A stretch of 64,000 nt of DNA from JACKCP01 sp034007295. Its GTDB lineage: Bacteria > Desulfobacterota > Desulfobacteria > Desulfobacterales > JACKCP01. Positions 29,227-38,069 of this stretch are shown here, in pieces (position 1 is the first letter of the stretch; every line of letters begins with the position of its first letter). Below the pieces are notes generated by a model. It was not told where the DNA came from. It worked only from the letters and a program-made list of their open reading frames with translations, and made no database searches. Location of the stretch: positions 9,002 through 73,001 of the forward strand of contig JAVERC010000012.1 of assembly GCA_034007295.1 (NCBI GenBank), written 5' to 3'. A program made the position numbers and the translations under genes.

Positions 29227-30183
29227 ATGAGATTTGAAACCAGAATTTTTTTTACAGCATTAACAATTCTTATATTAACGCTTAGTCTTAATTCAATTTT
29301 GAGCATTTCATCTTTTGAACATGTTTATGAAAAATCACTGATTTCTACTTTTGAAGCAGGCGGAAAAAACTTAAAAAGAAAAATTGAGCAGTCCCTTTTA
29401 TTTGGCAAGCCGCTTGATAATTTTGAAGGAATGGAAAAACTTCTTAAAGATTTTACAATTCAGCATTCTTTTATAAATTCTGCAGGAATTTTAAATTCTG
29501 AAAATAAAATAATATATCATTCAAACCCTTCTAAACCAGCAAATTTTTTTAAAATTGATGATTTTAAAGAAACACAAAATATTTCAACAAAAATTATACA
29601 AAATTCATATACAACACTAATCCCATTGTTTTCTTCTAATAAAAAAATTGAAGGTTATCTTTTTTTTGATTTCCCTGAAAAAACTATTTCAGAAAAAATA
29701 TTTGAAATGATTTTTTCAAACATGAAACTTCTTGTCCAAATTATTTTTTTTACAGGAATTATTCTTATTTTCATGCTTGGAATTTTTATTACAAAACCTC
29801 TTAAATCAAAAATAAAACAAATAATTTTAAATCTTGAAAATAAAAAAACATATTCTAAAAAAAGAGAAATGGTAAAAACTCAAAATGAAATCTACAACCT
29901 TGAACTAAGCATAAATAATTTTTCTGCTTCTTTTTTAAAAAACATGTCTGAAATTGAATCCTTTAAAAACAATTTTTCCAAATTAGAAATTAATACTAAA
30001 GATAGAATTAATAAATCACACCAAACAATTTTAAAATATTTAAAAGAAAATCCAGGCGATCATGAATTTGAAGCATTGTATGAATCATTTGAAAAAAGGA
30101 ATAAAACAATTTTAAAATATTTTAAAATTTCATCTATTTTACTTGAATCATCTGATTTTACAGGTAAAAAATATGAAATTTGA
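29227..30183 (+). CDS. membrane sensor protein with HAMP-like region, no output domain
   Basis: A 318-aa protein with two membrane segments (about 6-26 and 168-190) bracketing a roughly 140-residue periplasmic region. The C-terminal cytoplasmic part (about 190-318) is Lys/Asn-rich and helical, with no kinase, GGDEF or methyl-accepting signature. Its layout parallels the N-terminus of the next gene (NLKRKIEQSLLFGKPL here versus NLGQYIKKDIEYVLDFGIPI there), so the two are paralogous sensors. It overlaps the next gene by 11 bases, suggesting a shared complex. Confidence 0.72.
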   Translation: MRFETRIFFTALTILILTLSLNSILSISSFEHVYEKSLISTFEAGGKNLKRKIEQSLLFGKPLDNFEGMEKLLKDFTIQHSFINSAGILNSENKIIYHSNPSKPANFFKIDDFKETQNISTKIIQNSYTTLIPLFSSNKKIEGYLFFDFPEKTISEKIFEMIFSNMKLLVQIIFFTGIILIFMLGIFITKPLKSKIKQIILNLENKKTYSKKREMVKTQNEIYNLELSINNFSASFLKNMSEIESFKNNFSKLEINTKDRINKSHQTILKYLKENPGDHEFEALYESFEKRNKTILKYFKISSILLESSDFTGKKYEI

Positions 30184-32335
30184 TTTGGGATTAAGACTTA
30201 AAATTTTTATTTTATGTGTTTTTGTAATACTTTGCGGACAGCTTTTTTATTCATATAAAAACTATATTGTTTTTAAGGAAAGCTATATTTTAACCCTTAA
30301 AAACAAAAGTGAAAATCTAGGACAATACATAAAAAAAGATATTGAATATGTTCTTGATTTTGGAATACCGATTTCAAGGTTAATAAAGCTTGAAAACACA
30401 ATTAAAGATGTTCTTTCAGGAGTTAAAGAGCTTGAATATATTGAAATTACAGACCTTGAAAATAATATTTTATATTATGCAGATCATGAAAAAATGGGAA
30501 GGATTGAAAAAGGAGAAAAAAAATCAAAAATTTCGAATTCTCAAGAAATTAACAATAATCTTTCCCCTGCAAATACAGATATAATATTTCCTCTTTTTTA
30601 TAATAAAAAAAATAAGCTTTGCGGATATCTCAATATGAGGCTTTCAAATAAAATTATTGAGTCAAAATCAAGGCAGATTCTTTTTGACATGATAACAGTT
30701 ATCATGACTTCATTTCTTATAAGTTTTGAATTTCTTACTTTTTTTGCAGGATACAGCATAAAAAAACCAATTGATAAACTTATAAATAATATAAATTATT
30801 CATCAAACAATTTAAGACCCCTTAAGACAGAAAACTACAATTTTTTCAAAGAATTTCAGGAAATAATTGATAAAATTAATTTTTTTGTATTTGAATATTT
30901 CAAAGGGTTATTTCCAGTTTTAAAATACAAAAAAATTTCTTCTGATTTAAAAGAACTTATATGCTTTGAATTAAAAAAACAAAAAAATATAATTTCTAAA
31001 TTTCAAAACAACAAAACAATATCAAATCTTTCAGATGATTACTTAAAAATTGAACAAGACTATGAAGTTTTTGAAAAAAAACTTCAAACTTCATTTAAGG
31101 AAAATTTAAAACAAAAACACACAAAGGAAAAAACCGATTATAATTTTATACGGCCTGTTGTATTTTTATTTATTATGGCAGACGGGTTTTCCATTTCATT
31201 TTTTCCTTTATTTGTAGAACAGATTTATGAGCCGGTTTCATTTATTTCAAAGGAGGTAATGATCGGAATTCCAATGTCAATTTATATGCTTTTTGTAGCT
31301 TTTTCCATGCCGCTTGCAGGAAAATTTGCAGATCAAAAAGGCTGGTATAAAATTTTGATTTACGGTCTTATATTAAATTCTTCAGGATTTTTTTTGACTG
31401 CTCTTTCAAATGATATAATTACACTAATAATTTTTAGAATAATTACAGCTATAGGCTTTGGAATAGTTTTTATATCATGCCAGAAATTTATAATTGACAA
31501 TACAAGTGAAAAATCAAGATCACTTGGGATGGCATCATTTCTTGCTGCTTTTTTCAGCGGAGATATCTGCGGAACTGTAATAGGAGGAATGCTTGCTCAA
31601 AGAATTGGATATTCAAATGTTTTTTTAATAAGCGGAATTTTTTCACTTTGTGCTGCAATTGGCACAATTTTAATTTTTAAAAATGATTTTAAAATAGATA
31701 AATCACAAGAATCTTCAAAAAAACGACTCCCTTTTACATTCAGGGAACTTTTTATAGTTTTTAAAGACAAAAAATTCACATCAGTTCTTATTTTTCAGGC
31801 AATACCTGCAAAAATAACCCTTATTGGATTTTTATTCTATTTTACCCCTCTTTATCTGAAAAAAATTGAGGTTTTGCAGTCTGATATTGGAAGAATAATA
31901 ATGTCATACAGCATTGCAATAATTTTTGCAGGCCCTGTTTTTTCAGGGTTTATGAAAACTCAAGGATCAAGAAAATTTTTTATTGCAGCAGGCGGAATAA
32001 TTACTGGAATTTCACTTGTTTCATTTAATTTTTATAATGGATTTCTTGCAATTTTTATTGTTGTAACAATGCTTGGATTTGCCCAGTCTTTTTCTGTTCC
32101 ATCCCAGGCTTCTTTTGTTTCAGAAACAGAAGTTGTAAAAAAATTGGGAGTTGGTACAGGAATGGGAGTATTCAGATTCTGGGAAAAGGCAGGAAATGTT
32201 TCAGGCCCTGTTGTAGCCGGAATCTTTATTTCAATTTTTGGGTATGTTGAAGCTGTGGTTTATATCGGCATAATTTCCATTGTTTCCTCATTTATTTATC
32301 TTTTACTAATAATGATGATAGACAAAAAGGCTTAA
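30173..32335 (+). CDS. sensor domain fused to major facilitator superfamily transporter
   Basis: A 720-aa protein from the ATG at 30173 (a TTG at 30143 is in frame but lies deeper in the previous gene). Residues 1-325 are a sensor module: membrane segment (about 7-27), periplasmic domain (about 30-165), second membrane segment (about 168-190) and a cytoplasmic helical linker. Residues about 330-720 are a 12-helix MFS transporter with the loop motif GKFADQKG between helices 2 and 3. A sensor joined to a complete transporter suggests a transporter whose activity is gated by, or which reports, a ligand. The substrate is unknown. Confidence 0.82.
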   Translation: MKFDLGLRLKIFILCVFVILCGQLFYSYKNYIVFKESYILTLKNKSENLGQYIKKDIEYVLDFGIPISRLIKLENTIKDVLSGVKELEYIEITDLENNILYYADHEKMGRIEKGEKKSKISNSQEINNNLSPANTDIIFPLFYNKKNKLCGYLNMRLSNKIIESKSRQILFDMITVIMTSFLISFEFLTFFAGYSIKKPIDKLINNINYSSNNLRPLKTENYNFFKEFQEIIDKINFFVFEYFKGLFPVLKYKKISSDLKELICFELKKQKNIISKFQNNKTISNLSDDYLKIEQDYEVFEKKLQTSFKENLKQKHTKEKTDYNFIRPVVFLFIMADGFSISFFPLFVEQIYEPVSFISKEVMIGIPMSIYMLFVAFSMPLAGKFADQKGWYKILIYGLILNSSGFFLTALSNDIITLIIFRIITAIGFGIVFISCQKFIIDNTSEKSRSLGMASFLAAFFSGDICGTVIGGMLAQRIGYSNVFLISGIFSLCAAIGTILIFKNDFKIDKSQESSKKRLPFTFRELFIVFKDKKFTSVLIFQAIPAKITLIGFLFYFTPLYLKKIEVLQSDIGRIIMSYSIAIIFAGPVFSGFMKTQGSRKFFIAAGGIITGISLVSFNFYNGFLAIFIVVTMLGFAQSFSVPSQASFVSETEVVKKLGVGTGMGVFRFWEKAGNVSGPVVAGIFISIFGYVEAVVYIGIISIVSSFIYLLLIMMIDKKA

Positions 32336-32343
32336 TTTTTTTT

Positions 32344-33591
32344 ATGAGTGATTATTATAAATTTTTAGACGAACAGATTAATAATGAACTTAAAACTGAT
32401 ATTGGTTTTAACAGTCTTATTTCTTCAAAACCCTATTTATTTGATGATGAACAATCCAAAAAATTTTTTAATAGGTATGAAATTATAAAAGAGTTTCAAA
32501 AAATCTGTTTAAATCTTTTTCAAAAAAGTCTTTTAGAGGAAGAAGACCCGGAAATTGCAGACCTTGTATTAAATGAACTTCCTGAAAACATTGGCGAAAA
32601 ATACCATAAAAATCTTCCTGTAAGAAATGATCAGACTCCAGTTTTTTTCAGAACTGATGAAGTTATTCCTGGTAAAATTTCTGAAATTCAAAGTCCTGGT
32701 TCTTCATGGGGGATTTATGACCAGATTTTTTCATTTTTTAACTCACATAAAGAATTTAATAAAAATAAAAGACTTTTTGAAAATTCACTTCCTTTTCAGC
32801 TTTCAAAAGCTCTAAAAAATTATTTAAAAAAAGATCCCATTGTTCATCATCTTATTGACAATGCTTCAATTCCCTGGGGAATGAGATATTTTATTTTGCA
32901 GACAAGAAAACATGGAATAAAATATTTTGGATATGACAAAAACATTACATCCTATGACTGCAATTTTATAAGATCACATGCATTTTTTGGTCTTATGGCT
33001 GATAATTTCAGACGTTTTCGCCTTGAAAAATATGAAAAAAATGAACTTGATTATGATCTTTTTCCTTGTGTTTTGTTTGATCAGAAAATGCCCCTTATTT
33101 TTCCTTTTCATGAAAAAACCAAAAAATACTTTTCAGATGAAATAAGAGATATTTTTCCTTTTTCTTCACTTGTTACCCCTCAAGGTTTAAATCTTGAAGA
33201 AGGAAACAATATTTCAATAGATGATTTTTGCAGACTTCCACAATCAAAAAGAAAATATTTTTTAAAATATGCAGGAAGTGACCTTGAAATTAACTGGGGA
33301 AGCAAGTCAGTTTTTTATCTTGGGAAAGAATCTCAAATAAGATGCAAAAATATCCTTGAAAATGTATTAAAAGGATATAAATATAGAAAAAAATGGAAAA
33401 TTCAAAAGGCTTATTTTACAAAAGATGAAAATGCTGAGTATATAAGCAGAGAAAATGAAATTTTAAAGGAAAAAGCGTACTCAAAATTCAGCGGTTTTTA
33501 CGGCCCAAACGGACTTATGGGAATACTTGTTATGCAAAGGACTTTCCCAAAGGTTCACGGTTCGCCTGAAACTATTATGACAATAGCATGA
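32344..33591 (+). CDS. unrecognised 415-aa protein, possibly ATP-grasp-like
   Basis: A soluble protein with no signal peptide, starting eight bases after the sensor-MFS gene. I do not recognise the family with confidence. Features that look enzymatic are RTDEVIPGKISEIQSPGSSW (about 100-120), YFLKYAGSDLEINWGSKSVF (about 303-322) and a C-terminal GFYGPNGLMGIL ... KVHGSPETI. The order of a Lys-containing strand, an acidic/Asn patch and a final basic strand is compatible with an ATP-grasp ligase, but this is a guess from pattern. Its linkage to the sensor-transporter and substrate-binding genes suggests a common small-molecule pathway. Confidence 0.65.
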   Translation: MSDYYKFLDEQINNELKTDIGFNSLISSKPYLFDDEQSKKFFNRYEIIKEFQKICLNLFQKSLLEEEDPEIADLVLNELPENIGEKYHKNLPVRNDQTPVFFRTDEVIPGKISEIQSPGSSWGIYDQIFSFFNSHKEFNKNKRLFENSLPFQLSKALKNYLKKDPIVHHLIDNASIPWGMRYFILQTRKHGIKYFGYDKNITSYDCNFIRSHAFFGLMADNFRRFRLEKYEKNELDYDLFPCVLFDQKMPLIFPFHEKTKKYFSDEIRDIFPFSSLVTPQGLNLEEGNNISIDDFCRLPQSKRKYFLKYAGSDLEINWGSKSVFYLGKESQIRCKNILENVLKGYKYRKKWKIQKAYFTKDENAEYISRENEILKEKAYSKFSGFYGPNGLMGILVMQRTFPKVHGSPETIMTIA

Positions 33592-33611
33592 TTTATAAGG
33601 ATTTAATTTAA

Positions 33612-34613
33612 ATGTTTATTAAAGTAATATTTAATTTTTTTATATTTGTTTTTTTATTTTGCACAAATGGATTTTGTCAGGAAAAATTTAAAATTGCCTA
33701 TCTTGAAGGCGGACAATACTGGATTTTTGACAAAACAAATGAAGCTTATAAAAATTCTTTAAATAAAAAAGGCTGGATAGATAAAATTGAATTTCCAAAA
33801 AATCTTTCTTTCAGTCCTGGCTGGGATAATTCAGCCATTCTTGAAGAAAAAGCAAAATTTATTATGGCTCAAAAGGATATTTCTCTTGTTATTTCTGCAG
33901 GTACAGACGCAACAAAAGCCCTTTTAAAATTTAATAATAAAAAGACTCCAATTCTTGCAGTTGGTGTATCAGATGCTGTTGGATCAGGTTTTGTAAAAAG
34001 TGAAAATGAATCAGGAATTGATAATTTTACAGTAAGAATAGAACCTGAAAGATTTGAAAGAATGTTTAAAATTTTTCATGAAGTTGTAGGGTTTAAAAAG
34101 CTAGGCCTTATTTATCCTGATACTGAAAGCGGAAAAAAATATACAAATCTTGATGAAGCAAAAAAAACAAGTCAAAGTCTTGGTTTTGAAATAATTGAAC
34201 AAAAGATTAAAACTGAAGACAGTTTTGATTGTCTTGAAGGACTTAAAAGTCTTAAAGAAAAGGGAATTGACGCTTTTTTTATTCCATCTCTTCTATGTTT
34301 TGACTTAAATAAAAATGATGTTTCAAAACTTATTTCATATTTAAATGAAAATGACATTGCAAGTTTTGCACGCAATGGATCTGAGTTTGTAAAAGCTGGT
34401 GCTTTAATGGGATTTTCAACCCTTGATTTTTCCAAAAGGGGTGATTTTCTTGCTGATATGATAATTGAAATTTTAAGAGGTAAAAAACCTTCAGCACTTA
34501 AAATGGTTGACAGCGGATCTCCAAAAATTTCATTCAATTTACAGACAGCTGCTGAAATCGGTTTTGACCCCCCTTTTGACATCTTAGCTGCTACTGATGA
34601 ACTGTTTAACTAG
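33612..34613 (+). CDS. ABC-type substrate-binding protein (PF04392-like)
   Basis: A 333-aa protein with a cleavable N-terminal signal peptide (hydrophobic core to about residue 18, FCQE after it) and the periplasmic binding-protein fold of the ABC_sub_bind family: ISLVISAGTDATKALL, TPILAVGVSDAVGSGFV and KKLGLIYPDTESGK are typical. No permease or ATPase gene follows, so it may serve as an orphan sensor ligand-binding protein for the upstream membrane sensors instead of as part of a transporter. Confidence 0.8.
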   Translation: MFIKVIFNFFIFVFLFCTNGFCQEKFKIAYLEGGQYWIFDKTNEAYKNSLNKKGWIDKIEFPKNLSFSPGWDNSAILEEKAKFIMAQKDISLVISAGTDATKALLKFNNKKTPILAVGVSDAVGSGFVKSENESGIDNFTVRIEPERFERMFKIFHEVVGFKKLGLIYPDTESGKKYTNLDEAKKTSQSLGFEIIEQKIKTEDSFDCLEGLKSLKEKGIDAFFIPSLLCFDLNKNDVSKLISYLNENDIASFARNGSEFVKAGALMGFSTLDFSKRGDFLADMIIEILRGKKPSALKMVDSGSPKISFNLQTAAEIGFDPPFDILAATDELFN

Positions 34614-34785
34614 AATGAAAAAACTTGTTAATAAGGCAAAATCTAAAGGATTTGAAACTGAAAATCTAATATTTGTTGATCATGGGAATCACCATGATTT
34701 TAAAATTTAAAATGAAACTGAAACTTTCTAAAATTCAGAAAAAGCTCTCTTTTAAAACATAATAACCACACTCCACAATACTTAC

Positions 34786-34814
34786 TTGACACTTTTGTAA
34801 ATGCTTTGTAATAA
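34786..34814 (+). promoter_or_regulatory. sigma70-type promoter upstream of aminotransferase gene
   Basis: TTGACA (34786-34791) and TAATAA (34809-34814) are separated by exactly 17 bases, within the 267-base gap before the aminotransferase. The -35 is a perfect consensus match and the -10 matches five of six positions. It is the clearest promoter in the window and marks the start of a single-gene transcription unit closed by the terminator at 36222. Confidence 0.7.
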
Positions 34815-34880
34815 GCACAGCGATAATCAAGCTTTTTTTTAATTAATTCAAAATATTAATATAATTTTAAAGGTATAGAA

Positions 34881-36194
34881 ATGAACCCAATCGCAAAGGA
34901 ATTGAACAATTCCATCCAGCAGGAAAACAACTATGTATTTGAAATGCTTTCAAAAATGGGTAAAGAGCTTTTTTTTCCAAAGGGAATTTTAAGCCAGAGT
35001 GCAGAAGCAAAGGAAAAAGCTAAAAAAATCAATGCAACAATCGGTATTGCAAAGGAAAACGGCGGCATAATGTTTCTTGAGTCTGTAATGTCTGAAATTC
35101 CTGGAATTGCTCCGGAAAATTCACTTTCCTATGCCCCTTCATTTGGTATTCCAGCTTTAAGACAGGCATGGAAAAAAGAGCAGTTTGAAAAAAATACTTC
35201 TCTAAAGGGAAAATCAACTTCACTTCCTGTTGTTACAAATGGAATTACACATGCAATAAGTATTTTTGCAGATGTTTGGGCTGATACAGGCGATGTTGTT
35301 GTACTTCCAGATCTTTACTGGGGAAATTACAATCTTATTATGAAACTTAGAAAAGGAATTGAATTTGCACATTTCAAAACCTTTGATGAAAACGGCGGAT
35401 TCAATGTCAAAGGCTTTGATGAATGCGTAAAAGCCCAGGCAAAGGGAAAAGACAAAGTTATTGTTATAATGAATTTCCCCCACAACCCAACAGGATATTC
35501 AGTAACTGAAAAAGAAGCAGAAAGTATGGTAAATACTTTAAAAGAAGTTGCAGATTCTGGAACTAATGTTCTTGCAGTATCAGATGATGCATATTTTGGA
35601 CTTTTCTTTGAAGAAGAAACATGCAAGGAATCTGTTTTTGCAAAACTTGCAGGAATTCATGAAAGAATTCTTGCAGTAAAACTTGACGGTGCAACAAAAG
35701 AAAATTTTGTCTGGGGTCTAAGATGCGGATTTATTACTTATGGAACAAAAACAAAATCAGACAATCCGCTTTTTTATGAAGCTCTTGAAAAGAAAACAGC
35801 AGGCTGTATAAGAGGAAACATTTCCAATGCTTCTCATTTAGGCCAGTCAATTATACTTAAGTCAATGCAGGCAAACACATATAAGCCTCAAAAAGATGAA
35901 AAATTTAGTGTTTTAAAAGAAAGAGCAAATAAGGTAAAAGAAGTTGTTTCACGTGATAAATATGAAGATTATTTTAAGGCATATCCTTTTAACTCAGGAT
36001 ATTTCATGTGCATAAAACTTTTAAAAGATGTTGATGCAGAAAAACTAAGACTACATCTTTTGGATAATTATCAGGTTGGCCTTATTTCAATTGACTCAAA
36101 TAACCTAAGAGTTGCTTTTTCTTCAATAAATCTTGATGATGTTGAACCTCTTTTTGATGCAGTTTATGATGGAATAAATGATTTTTTGAAATAA
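34881..36194 (+). CDS. PLP-dependent aminotransferase, class I/II
   Basis: A 437-aa fold-type I aminotransferase. The substrate-binding SYAPSFGIPALRQAW, the cofactor-ring region with LPDLYWGNYNL, NFPHNPTGYS, SDDAYFGLFF and the Schiff-base lysine K273 in DGATKENFVWGLRCGF are all present. GLRCGF supplies the phosphate-binding Arg. The product is probably an aromatic or branched-chain amino-acid aminotransferase. It is monocistronic, with its own promoter and intrinsic terminator. Confidence 0.88.
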   Translation: MNPIAKELNNSIQQENNYVFEMLSKMGKELFFPKGILSQSAEAKEKAKKINATIGIAKENGGIMFLESVMSEIPGIAPENSLSYAPSFGIPALRQAWKKEQFEKNTSLKGKSTSLPVVTNGITHAISIFADVWADTGDVVVLPDLYWGNYNLIMKLRKGIEFAHFKTFDENGGFNVKGFDECVKAQAKGKDKVIVIMNFPHNPTGYSVTEKEAESMVNTLKEVADSGTNVLAVSDDAYFGLFFEEETCKESVFAKLAGIHERILAVKLDGATKENFVWGLRCGFITYGTKTKSDNPLFYEALEKKTAGCIRGNISNASHLGQSIILKSMQANTYKPQKDEKFSVLKERANKVKEVVSRDKYEDYFKAYPFNSGYFMCIKLLKDVDAEKLRLHLLDNYQVGLISIDSNNLRVAFSSINLDDVEPLFDAVYDGINDFLK

Positions 36195-36221
36195 AATTAT
36201 CTTTATATAAAAAATTTTAAG

Positions 36222-36249
36222 GGCGGAGCTTTTTGTTCCGCCTTTTTTT
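36222..36249 (+). terminator. intrinsic terminator after aminotransferase gene
   Basis: GGCGGAGC (36222-36229) pairs with GTTCCGCC (36235-36242) through eight base pairs, including one G-U, closing a five-T loop. Seven T follow directly. It lies 27 bases after the aminotransferase stop and is a textbook Rho-independent terminator. Confidence 0.9.
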
Positions 36250-36316
36250 ATTTTTTATATTAAAAAAATATAATCACAGCTAATGTTTATTTTTTTTATA
36301 AAAAAATTTAAATCAA

Positions 36317-36434
36317 TTGAGCCTGGCAGGACGGGCTTCGAACCCGCGATATGAAGGAGAGCTTAGACAAAAGACAATACCTTGTCCCTGCTCTCATTCC
36401 CCGCTGCCACCTGCGACCATCAAGCCAAGCTCAA
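36317..36434 (-). ncRNA. candidate structured RNA with 11-bp closing stem
   Basis: The ends of this segment pair over 11 positions: 36317-36327 with 36424-36434. The only non-Watson-Crick position is C-A on the plus strand but G-U on the minus strand, so a minus-strand transcript is favoured. Inside are a hairpin with a GGTTCGAAGCCC T-arm-like loop (36332-36346) and a GAGAGC/GCTCTC stem (36357-36362 with 36390-36395). It is far more GC-rich than its surroundings. I could not fit a normal tRNA, tRNA-Sec, tmRNA or 4.5S RNA. It overlaps the stop codon of the adjacent minus-strand gene. Confidence 0.42.
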
Positions 36435-36895
36435 ATTAAATATTGCATGAAAATATTTGAAAGATCAATCATAGCTTGTATCCATTCTTCATTTGTCGGT
36501 TTATGAAGATAAATTTTTATTCTTTTATCCAGCCCGTTTGGATTTCTTGGTGAATTTGCCAAATCCTCTTCATTCCAGGTAATTTTATTATTAGTTTTAT
36601 ATCCATTATTTCTAAAATTTTCTTTGAGAAAAGTATAAAGTTCATCTTGAGAATATCTTTTGCCTTTTGATGTTCTTGCCTTTAATTCAAGTTCTACCCA
36701 AGTTCTTCTTGAATCCTGAGCAAAAGCAAAATATACCCCTGGCAGCATTGCTTTTGCTTTAGAATATGAACCGTCATTTTTAAATGTATTAAAATTCAAA
36801 TTTATATTTTCTTTCTTAAATCTATCATCTGCAAGATTTATAAATTTTTCCCAGTTTTTTCTAAGTATTGGATCATTTATTGTTTCAAGTCCCAT
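36431..36895 (-). CDS. hypothetical protein, DUF4268-like
   Basis: A 154-aa soluble protein. The central block ARTSKGKRYSQDELYTFLKEN, the preceding SRRTWVELELKA and the C-terminal W..A...L pattern resemble the DUF4268 family, often found in or near restriction and defence genes. I am not certain of this assignment. It reads toward the aminotransferase and its stop codon falls inside the structured-RNA candidate. The 449 bases upstream hold no other gene (repeat family B copy 1). Confidence 0.55.
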   Translation of the reverse strand: MGLETINDPILRKNWEKFINLADDRFKKENINLNFNTFKNDGSYSKAKAMLPGVYFAFAQDSRRTWVELELKARTSKGKRYSQDELYTFLKENFRNNGYKTNNKITWNEEDLANSPRNPNGLDKRIKIYLHKPTNEEWIQAMIDLSNIFMQYLI

Positions 36896-37148
36896 TTTAG
36901 CCTCTTGATTTATTGTTTTAATTTAAAAAATCCTATTTTCAACATATCTGTAACCAAAACAGAATATCACATACTAAAAACCAGTTTGCTGACGAAAACT
37001 GTATTTTTTCTAAGCCGGTTTGAAAAACAGTCTTTACATGACTTAGAGCTTAAAAAAGAATAAAACTGATAAAAAATACAGCAGCCCTTCAAATTTAAAC
37101 TAAACAGTTACAAATTAATTTAATACTTTTTTGTGTTATAAAATTAAA
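36896..37148. other. non-coding spacer
   Basis: AT-rich spacer with no supported gene. Near 36980-37033 there is TTTGCTGACGAAAACTG followed by a GCCGGTT segment that weakly recalls an end of repeat family A, possibly a decayed copy. Confidence 0.4.
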
Positions 37149-37347
37149 CCTGAATTGAGCGATTTTCAAATTTGCTGCATATAACGGCAAATTGTATCAA
37201 GCTATACTTTTGCTATGCGTGATGCAATTTAACGCATAAAATGCGGCAAAATTCGAAAGCTCGCAGAGTTTCATATTTTTAAATACAATAAGCTTAATTT
37301 ATTGGAAATTTATTAATTTAAAAATATTAAACTATCAATTTAAGTTA
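37149..37347 (+). repeat. dispersed repeat family B, copy 1
   Basis: About 200 bases beginning CCTGAATTGAGCGATTTTCA and ending with an approximately inverted copy (ATCAATTTAAGTT). The core GCTGCATATAACGGCAAATTGTATC and TGCGTGATGCAATTTAACGC is shared with copies at 38070 and 63371. There is no coding potential. The right end supplies the TAA stop codon of the minus-strand gene that ends at 37345. Confidence 0.8.
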
Positions 37348-37707
37348 AACTTCCATTTCCTGATACCTATGCATAATTCTCCACACATTAAAATATGAAT
37401 CCATTTTTTCATCCAAAAGTTTTTTATCCATCTCCTCTTCCATATCTTTTTTATGAACAGCATTTTTAAAATTTGAGTAATCAATATTTTTTGCTGTAAA
37501 AACCATATAGTCTTCAAGCTGCTTTCTTGTTATATAAATTCTGTATCTATAATCGCTGCCTGAATATTCATGGATTTTAAGATTAGGGTCAATATTATTG
37601 GCTGCATTTTTTAAATCATGTTTTTTTCTAGCTCTTACCTGGATTAAATTTTGATCTTTTATGCTGATACTTATTGAAAAAAAACCATCTGTATTGAATA
37701 TCCACAT
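37345..37707 (-). CDS. conserved small hypothetical protein
   Basis: A 120-aa protein starting MWIFNTDGFFSISI, with QVRARKKHDLKN, SDYRYRIYITRKQLEDY and IDYSNFKNAVH. This layout (MWIF..., VRAR+ D, DYRYR, IDY.NFKN) recurs in a family of short proteins found in many bacteria and some phages, with no known function. Its stop codon is formed by the end of repeat family B copy 1, so the C-terminus may be altered compared with relatives. Confidence 0.75.
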   Translation of the reverse strand: MWIFNTDGFFSISISIKDQNLIQVRARKKHDLKNAANNIDPNLKIHEYSGSDYRYRIYITRKQLEDYMVFTAKNIDYSNFKNAVHKKDMEEEMDKKLLDEKMDSYFNVWRIMHRYQEMEV

Positions 37708-38069
37708 ATGCCCTGCTCCCTTTTATTTAAAAAATTTTATTAATAAAACCAAATTTCATATTAATTACTGCCAATTAATATTAACGGCGTTATTTTGTAA
37801 TTTTTAATATTTTTTAAAATAATATCACATCAGGTCTGTCAAAAAGTGACAGACCTAAAAAAATTATTGGAAATTTTGATATAAGAAGTGAAAAAACTAA
37901 AAAAATGGTCAGCAAATACGGGATAAGGTGTGTTATGATAAACTCAATTAAAACACCGGCAAAAATATTTTTTATCTCCGAATTTTTTAAATCAAAAGGG
38001 TAACAAAATTGCAGATATAAATTACCCCGAATTTGAAAAACCCGGGGTAAAAATAAACAAATTTTAAAT
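37708..38069. other. intergenic stretch with two inverted repeats and no gene
   Basis: A perfect 10-bp inverted repeat AGGTCTGTCA/TGACAGACCT (37832-37841 and 37847-37856) with a five-base loop lies 125 bases upstream of the 37345-37707 gene. It has no following T run on either strand, so an operator or decayed element end is more likely than a terminator. A second repeat, TTACCCCG/CGGGGTAA (38022-38029 and 38043-38050), follows a 32-codon open frame of no recognised identity. Confidence 0.6.

Noticed and set aside
34615..34710. 31-codon open frame after the substrate-binding protein gene
   Set aside because: Too short, no recognisable product and no clear ribosome binding site.
36324..36409. 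Possible tRNA (or tRNA-Sec) on the minus strand because of the GGTTCGAA loop and a TGGCAG/CTGCCA pairing
   Set aside because: No D-arm or seven-base anticodon loop could be placed, there is no correct CCA spacing, and the outer 11-bp stem competes with the pairing. Kept only as a generic structured-RNA candidate.
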